Source of the DNA: Pagrus major
Taxonomy: Eukaryota > Chordata > Actinopteri > Spariformes > Sparidae
Direction of reading: 5' to 3'
Length of the DNA: 64,000 nt
Assembly (NCBI RefSeq): GCF_040436345.1
Contig: NC_133232.1
Span: 16,248,220-16,312,219, forward strand
Part shown: positions 59,439 through 64,000 of the stretch, piece after piece
How positions within the stretch are numbered: position 1 is the stretch's first letter
Layout of the letters: each line of letters starts with the position of its first letter
Program-made: the position numbers and the translations under genes
The notes under the pieces: model-generated
What the model was told of the DNA's origin: nothing
Seen by the model: the letters and a program-made list of their open reading frames with translations, nothing else
The model's database searches: none

Positions 59439-59654
59439 TGTCTTTGAAGGCAGGGGGAAATATTAACTTCAGTCATGGCTAATAAAAAAAATCACTTTGA
59501 CACTAAATGTTACAGAAATGTGTTTTTTCATGAATACAGTCAGGATCTGATAGTGACCTCCACATATACTCAATATACTTTAACTGTGCACCATTTTCTG
59601 GCATGATTGAAACCACACACCCAGATTGACCATTAAAGCCAAGCATAGTTTTCA

Positions 59655-60170
59655 TAATTTGTTAAGGGAATAGTTAGACGTAGGTTGAATTATGCTTATT
59701 TGCATTTAAGTTTTACATCATAAGATTAACACCTCTCATGTCTATATAAAACTACCACCAGCACGAGATTAGCTTAGCATAGCACATATACCTGGTCTTA
59801 ATACAGGCTAAGCGTGACACCACTGGATATTATATTCTTGACAGGAAGTCTGAACATCTCAGCCGTGTTTGTGGTGACCAAAACAGGTCATTTAAACCAA
59901 AATGTGAGCTTTCATTACCCTAATCAAGTGGTTTTTGTGCCCAAACCTAACCAGAGAACAGGCACAGCATTGTGACAGCAGGACAATTATGTTAATTATA
60001 TCAGGATTATGTGTTTACCAGGAGCAGTTTTACTCTCAATTCTCATTGTTATGCTAAGCTAAGCTAACCAGCTGCTTGCTGTAGCTGCATAACAGTACAA
60101 ACATAAGAGTGGCATCAATCTTCTTATCTACGTAACGCTTGCCAAGAAAGAGAATAAGCTTCCCAATGTG
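59655..60170. repeat. Dispersed teleost repeat with GCTAAGCTAAGCTAA core
   Basis: It begins near 'AAGGGAATAGTTAGACG', contains GATTAGCTTAGCATAGC on one side and TTATGCTAAGCTAAGCTAACC on the other, and ends near 'AAGAGAATAAGC'. The same core recurs at about 45.78, 62.40 and (diverged) 0.88 kb. It may be interrupted by an insertion around 59.83-60.02 kb. Confidence 0.6.
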
Positions 60171-61026
60171 TTAACCTGCTGTTGCGAGTGCAGCTTCACT
60201 ATCTGATCGGCAATTGAAAGCCTGTCTAATTTCTTGGATATAATTAATATGTCCCCTTCATTTTGAATCATTTACAATAAGCAACAGCCACATTAGTCAG
60301 ACCGGCTCCTTTGTGATCCTTTCAGATAAAATGTCTCCCTCTGCTCCGGGCTGTTCAAAGCTGACCTTCAGTGCTGGCAGCATCTATTTGAGATGGCACA
60401 ATGCTGCTCATCAACACGATGACTACTCCAGTCTTTTAATGACACTCACAGAGGATACTAGCTGGATAAGTGGCCATTAAAGGAAAAGGAAAATCAAAGA
60501 AGAAGAAACACGTGGAAAAAAAGAGAGGAGAAGACAGATGGCAGATCACAGACAGAAGGAGAGAGATTTGAGGATGTTGAGCAACACTTGATAAAGCACT
60601 GTTGGTTGTCTCCTCTAATCAGTGGAATTGCTTGGAGCAATATGGTTATAATATTTTCACATCAGCTTCTGTTGACGGACCAATGCAGCTCTTCTATTAT
60701 ATTACTTTTTGTTCTGTTCGATTACATAAAACTAAAAAACAGAGATTTTCCCGAAAGTGCTGCTACTTTTGGCAAGTGTGCATCTGTTCTGGACACTCCC
60801 TGCATATTTTGTATATTTTATGACTGTAGAGAATCAGGTATTTCGTCAGTTTCTCCTTTTCCTCGGGCGCAGCTTTCTTTGGATCCAGGTGCGGGGAACA
60901 TTTTTAAAATGTCTCATGCTCACGGCGAAAATAAACTAGATTCAACTAAACGCTGAGAAGTAAAAGAGTCCCTCTCCGTCGACATCTAATCTTATAGTTT
61001 TGTGCTATCTAAACAAGAAGAAGAAG

Positions 61027-61092
61027 ATGGGAGGCCAGCTGCTGCTGCTCACAGGACTGATGGTCCTCACAGCTTGTTCTCAATCTGTTTGT
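61027..61092 (+). CDS. Candidate signal-peptide first exon of an unidentified gene (runs off the window)
   Basis: Twenty-two codons from ATG read MGGQLLLLTGLMVLTACSQS followed by VC, a good secretory signal peptide, and end exactly at a strong donor (TGT|GTAAGT at 61092/61093). No following exon is recognisable before 64000, so the gene, if real, continues to the right. A short ORF of this kind can arise by chance; the leucine-rich composition plus a consensus donor is the only evidence. The family is unknown. Confidence 0.35.
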
Positions 61093-62618
61093 GTAAGTAC
61101 TCATCACTCTGTTCGGAAAATATTTCAATTCTAAGCCACAGATTTTCTTATGACTTCATTTTGTGTGCTTGTGCAAAGGTGTTTGTGTGTATTTGTTCAT
61201 ATCTGGAAATGTCTACACTCAATTAAAAACATGTTATATAGTTGAATAGTTTAGGAAGGTATAAATAGCACTTTGGTACATTTTAAACGAGTTGGCAAAG
61301 ACATGCATGAATGTATTTTATGCATATAGTATCATAATATTATCAAAGATGCAAGACTCATTCCAGTGAAAGTGATCGATGATATTGCTTCACTCAGTTT
61401 CTTAGTTTCTGTTTAAATAGTCACCTCCTGATTTAACAGCGACTGGAACAGTTAACCACACTCTGGTGTGATTTCTATGAGTTTGTCGGGGTGTTCTTGT
61501 ATTTCTGTACCTGTGAACAGCACATTTCATTTGGCTGGTTGCTGTCTCTTTACAGAAATAGTCTTTATTCTTTCTGAAAATTAGCTTTTTTTTATGTTTG
61601 AATATAAGGAAACCTATTCTCTGAATTTAACCCATTCCTGAGGAGCAGTGGGAAGCCAACTAGCCAAGCTGGCTTTGTCCACTGCCAGCACCTCGAAAGC
61701 TCACATATCATAAACTATCTTGTATGTTTGTGTAGTCACTGGGGAAGTCACTACTCCCTGTTACGAGTCAAGTTGCAGTTTAAAAGAAGACGAATTTAAT
61801 AAATGAACAGTAACCAAACAGAGGGAAACCCCTACACAATCAAACTAACAAACAAACTGATGGGCCAGCCAAAATAAACAAAAGAAGGGCAGCCTCCCAG
61901 ACCAACCCACCAGGGCCGTCAGAGCTGGGGACTAATTCTCTACCTTAACACAAAGAAACAACTCACCCTAACTGAAACAAAGCCACGAAAACAGGACGAG
62001 TGCACCCATCAGACAAACATAAAACAAAACATAAGACCACAGCAAGCCTCCAGGCTGACTGACAGCGTCTCTGGATAGAAGGTGGAATGGGGAGAGAGCC
62101 AGAGCCTAGTGCCCTACCCCCTCTTACTGGTTCATACTCAGCCAGACTGCTTTCACCTGGAAAGGCAAGAGGCCACAGTTGCACATCCTGGCCAGCAGGG
62201 GGGGAGCATGTAACACTCCCAGCCAAGAAATAGTCCAGCACAAAACCTGAACAAAAAAACGTAACTTGACATGTTTGGTATATGCACAGATTAAACAAAT
62301 GAGATATAACATTGCTAGCCTCAGAACTGTTGGCGGGATGATTTTGTTACCTTTGAACAGAGCCAGGTTGGCTGCCTCCCTCAGTTTTCAGTCTTTATGC
62401 TAAGCTAAGCTAACTGGCTGCTGGTATAGCTTAATATTTGATGGACATGAAAGTGGTAATGATCTTTTCATCAAACTCTTGGTAAGACAGTAAATAAGCA
62501 TATCAGCAGAATAAGCACTAACTGCTGCTAACTGTAGGTACCGTTAGCTAGTTAGCTTAGTCAGCTGTGCAGCTAGCGGTCTGGACTAGGAGCTTGGAGC
62601 ACTGGGGGAGTGTTGGCG
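61093..62618. other. Non-coding or intronic stretch with repeats
   Basis: No supported exon. There is a fragment of the TTTAACCCATTCC repeat near 61.63 kb and a GCTAAGCTAAGCTAA-core repeat at about 62.33-62.47 kb. If the exon at 61027 is real, this is its first intron. Confidence 0.45.
62330..62470. repeat. Dispersed repeat, GCTAAGCTAAGCTAA core (further copy)
   Basis: The sequence CAGTCTTTATGCTAAGCTAAGCTAAC, split across 62387-62412, is the hallmark of the element also seen near 60.05 kb. Confidence 0.6.
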
Positions 62619-62871
62619 TTTACTACGGAAGCCCTAAAGGGCCATGCATTCATATATTTTATTTCCTCCGTTTTCCCGTGATAACGAGTTAATTTCATTT
62701 GTTTTCTCGAGATCTCAAGTTATTATCTCGAAATAACAACTGCCGTTTTCCCGAGATAACGGGATAATTTTCTCGAGATCTCGAGATAACAAAACTTTGT
62801 TTTCCCGAGATAACGATATAATTAATTCGAGATCTTGAGAAAACAAAACGATAGTGTAGTATATTAAATCA

Positions 62872-63495
62872 TTGCAGGAAACATCATTAAGTGTAGCAAT
62901 GTCAGAGGAGCAGGAGCATATCGATCACCACGTCACATATCTTTTCAATCAAGGCCTGACACAGGCTGAAATAGCATTATGCCTTGCTATTACAGATAAT
63001 ATACACATTAGTGTGCGTAATCTAAAAAGATGGTTAGCAAGGCTTCAGCTATATCGGCGGTGCAATCTCAGTGAGCCTGATGTCGTCCTTAACTACATAG
63101 CTGACCAGCTACGAGGTCTCGAGCGTCTCCATAATCTCAGGCCTATCATATCACAGTCATTATCTCGAGATCTCAAATTAATTATATCGTTATCTCGGGA
63201 AACCAAGTTTCATTATCTCGAGATCTCGAGAAAATTATCCCGTTATCTCGGGAAAACAAAGTTTAATTATCTCGAAATCTCGAGAAAATTATCCCGTTAT
63301 CTCGGGAAAACAAAGTTTAATTATCTCGAAATCTCGAGAAAATTATCCCGTTATCTCGGGAAAACAATGTTTCATTATCTCGAGATCTCGAGAAAATTAT
63401 CCCGTTATCTCGTGAAAACAAAGTTTCGTTATCTCGAGATCTCCAGAAAATTATCCCGTTATCTCAGGAAAACGGCAGTTGTTATTTCGAGATAA
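62872..63495 (+). pseudogene. Integrase-like N-terminal fragment fused to repeat-coded tail
   Basis: The open frame encodes 207 residues; a second ATG at 62899 is equally possible. Residues about 15-95 (for example YLFNQGLTQAEIALCLA, NLKRWLARLQLYRR, YIADQLRGLERLHNLRP) resemble the helix-turn-helix N-terminus of integrase-type proteins found in many fish and invertebrate genomes, which in full length continue into a DDE catalytic core. Here that homology stops after LHNLRP. The remainder is 18-residue units (like KFNYLEISRKLSRYLGKT) read through the 54-bp repeats. The DDE core is missing, so it is not an active enzyme. I recalled the family without a search. Confidence 0.55.
63211..63480. repeat. 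Five tandem 54-bp repeats
   Basis: Units start at 63211, 63265, 63319, 63373 and 63427, each exactly 54 bp with only a few substitutions and no indels. Each contains a palindromic TCTCGAGATCTCGAGA-like half and a CCCGTTATCTCGGG half. Because 54 is a multiple of three the reading frame stays open throughout. Single related units occur in the inverted repeats. Confidence 0.93.
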
Positions 63496-64000
63496 TAACT
63501 CGAGATCTTGAGAAAACAAATGAAATTAACTCGTTATCACAGGAAAACGGAGGAAATAAAATGTATGAATGCATGGCCCTCTAGGGCTTCCGTAATTTAC
63601 ACTGCTAGCACAGGAGATTTAGACAGAGATGAGCTGGAGCTAGCTGGTTAGCATGCTCTCCTCAGTAGATATCTCTGCAACACAAAATATAGATGTCATA
63701 ATGTCAAAACTGTTATTTCTTCACACTCTGTTGATAATTTTAGTTGACTTTTGAATATTTTAGACTAAAATTCTTACAATCGCGCCTTAAGGTTAAATTA
63801 GTGTAGGGTTTGCTAGGGTTAGGTCAATGTTATGAATTAGCCTTGATAAAATGAGGGTACATTTCATAATCTATGAGATATAGTTATAGTTTATGCTCTG
63901 TTGCTGATTAATTGCATACACTAGCAAGTCAGCCTGCTTTAGATCCAAATTTTACATTTCCTGTACTCAACATGTGACTGTATCCACCTCTCCTGTGTAT

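Larger units (their letters stand above)
59120..61026. other. Intergenic region right of the calnexin-tail gene
   Basis: It contains an interstitial telomere-like repeat (59417-59438) and a long dispersed repeat (about 59.66-60.17 kb). No exon chain is supported. The last few hundred bases may hold the promoter of the candidate exon at 61027. Confidence 0.5.
62624..63595. mobile_element. Long-TIR DNA transposon rich in ATCTCGAGAT palindromes, with captured integrase-like ORF
   Basis: The left end TACGGAAGCCCTAAAGGGCC and the inverse of the right end share a terminal inverted repeat of roughly 190 bp, including CATGCATTCATA, TTTCCTCCGTTTTCC and AACAACTGCCGTTTTCC blocks. Both sides are flanked by TTTAC (62619-62623 and 63596-63600), a likely 5-bp target duplication. 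The 972-bp element carries an ORF fragment and a 5 x 54-bp array, listed separately. It is too small to encode a complete transposase, so it would be non-autonomous. The family is not certain. The captured ORF hints at an integrase-type (Ginger-like) autonomous partner. Confidence 0.8.

Noticed and set aside
60588-60956. 122-codon plus-strand ORF
   Set aside because: No family resemblance, no signal or domain, and overlapping ORFs in other frames look equally random.
63160-63495. Regularly repeated palindromic units suggesting a CRISPR array
   Set aside because: The units abut with no unique spacers, lie inside a transposon with inverted repeats, and the host is a vertebrate.

Overview
The window is vertebrate, almost certainly teleost fish, nuclear DNA. 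The genes are intron-rich with GT-AG introns and closely resemble vertebrate proteins. The intergenic DNA is dominated by microsatellites, small inverted-repeat transposons, GCTAAGCTAA-type dispersed repeats and a LINE scrap, which is typical of fish. I assembled genes by following spliced reading frames exon by exon and comparing them with remembered human family members. No database search was run.

Layout: (1) 1-16105, minus strand: the first 25 coding exons (about 1061 codons) of polr1a, the largest RNA polymerase I subunit; the rest lies beyond base 1. (2) 16106-16447: a 342-bp divergent promoter. (3) 16448-26787, plus strand: complete ptcd3, the mitochondrial ribosomal PPR protein, in 23 exons. 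The head-to-head polr1a/ptcd3 pair is also found in human. (4) 26.9-34.5 kb: repeat-bearing DNA with no gene I can support. (5) about 34.6-45.4 kb, plus: a complete plastin/fimbrin gene, closest to L-plastin (lcp1), with a CpG-rich non-coding first exon and 15 coding exons. (6) 47313-53188, plus: a complete CNGA2-type cyclic-nucleotide-gated channel in 10 coding exons, with a LINE fragment in intron 8. (7) 56389-about 59.1 kb, plus: a small 5-exon gene encoding a signal peptide followed directly by a calnexin/calmegin-type transmembrane segment and cytosolic tail, with no lectin or P domain. (8) 61027-61092: a possible signal-peptide first exon of a gene running off the right edge. (9) 62624-63595: a 972-bp inverted-repeat DNA transposon carrying a fragment of an integrase-like ORF fused to five exact 54-bp in-frame repeats.

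The genes serve separate pathways (rRNA transcription, mitochondrial translation, actin bundling, sensory transduction) and form no operon-like unit. Only polr1a and ptcd3 plausibly share regulation, through their common promoter. The most unusual items are the calnexin-tail mini-gene, the repeat-coding transposon, and a chain of segmental duplications inside polr1a introns, one of which carries a piece of exon 19.
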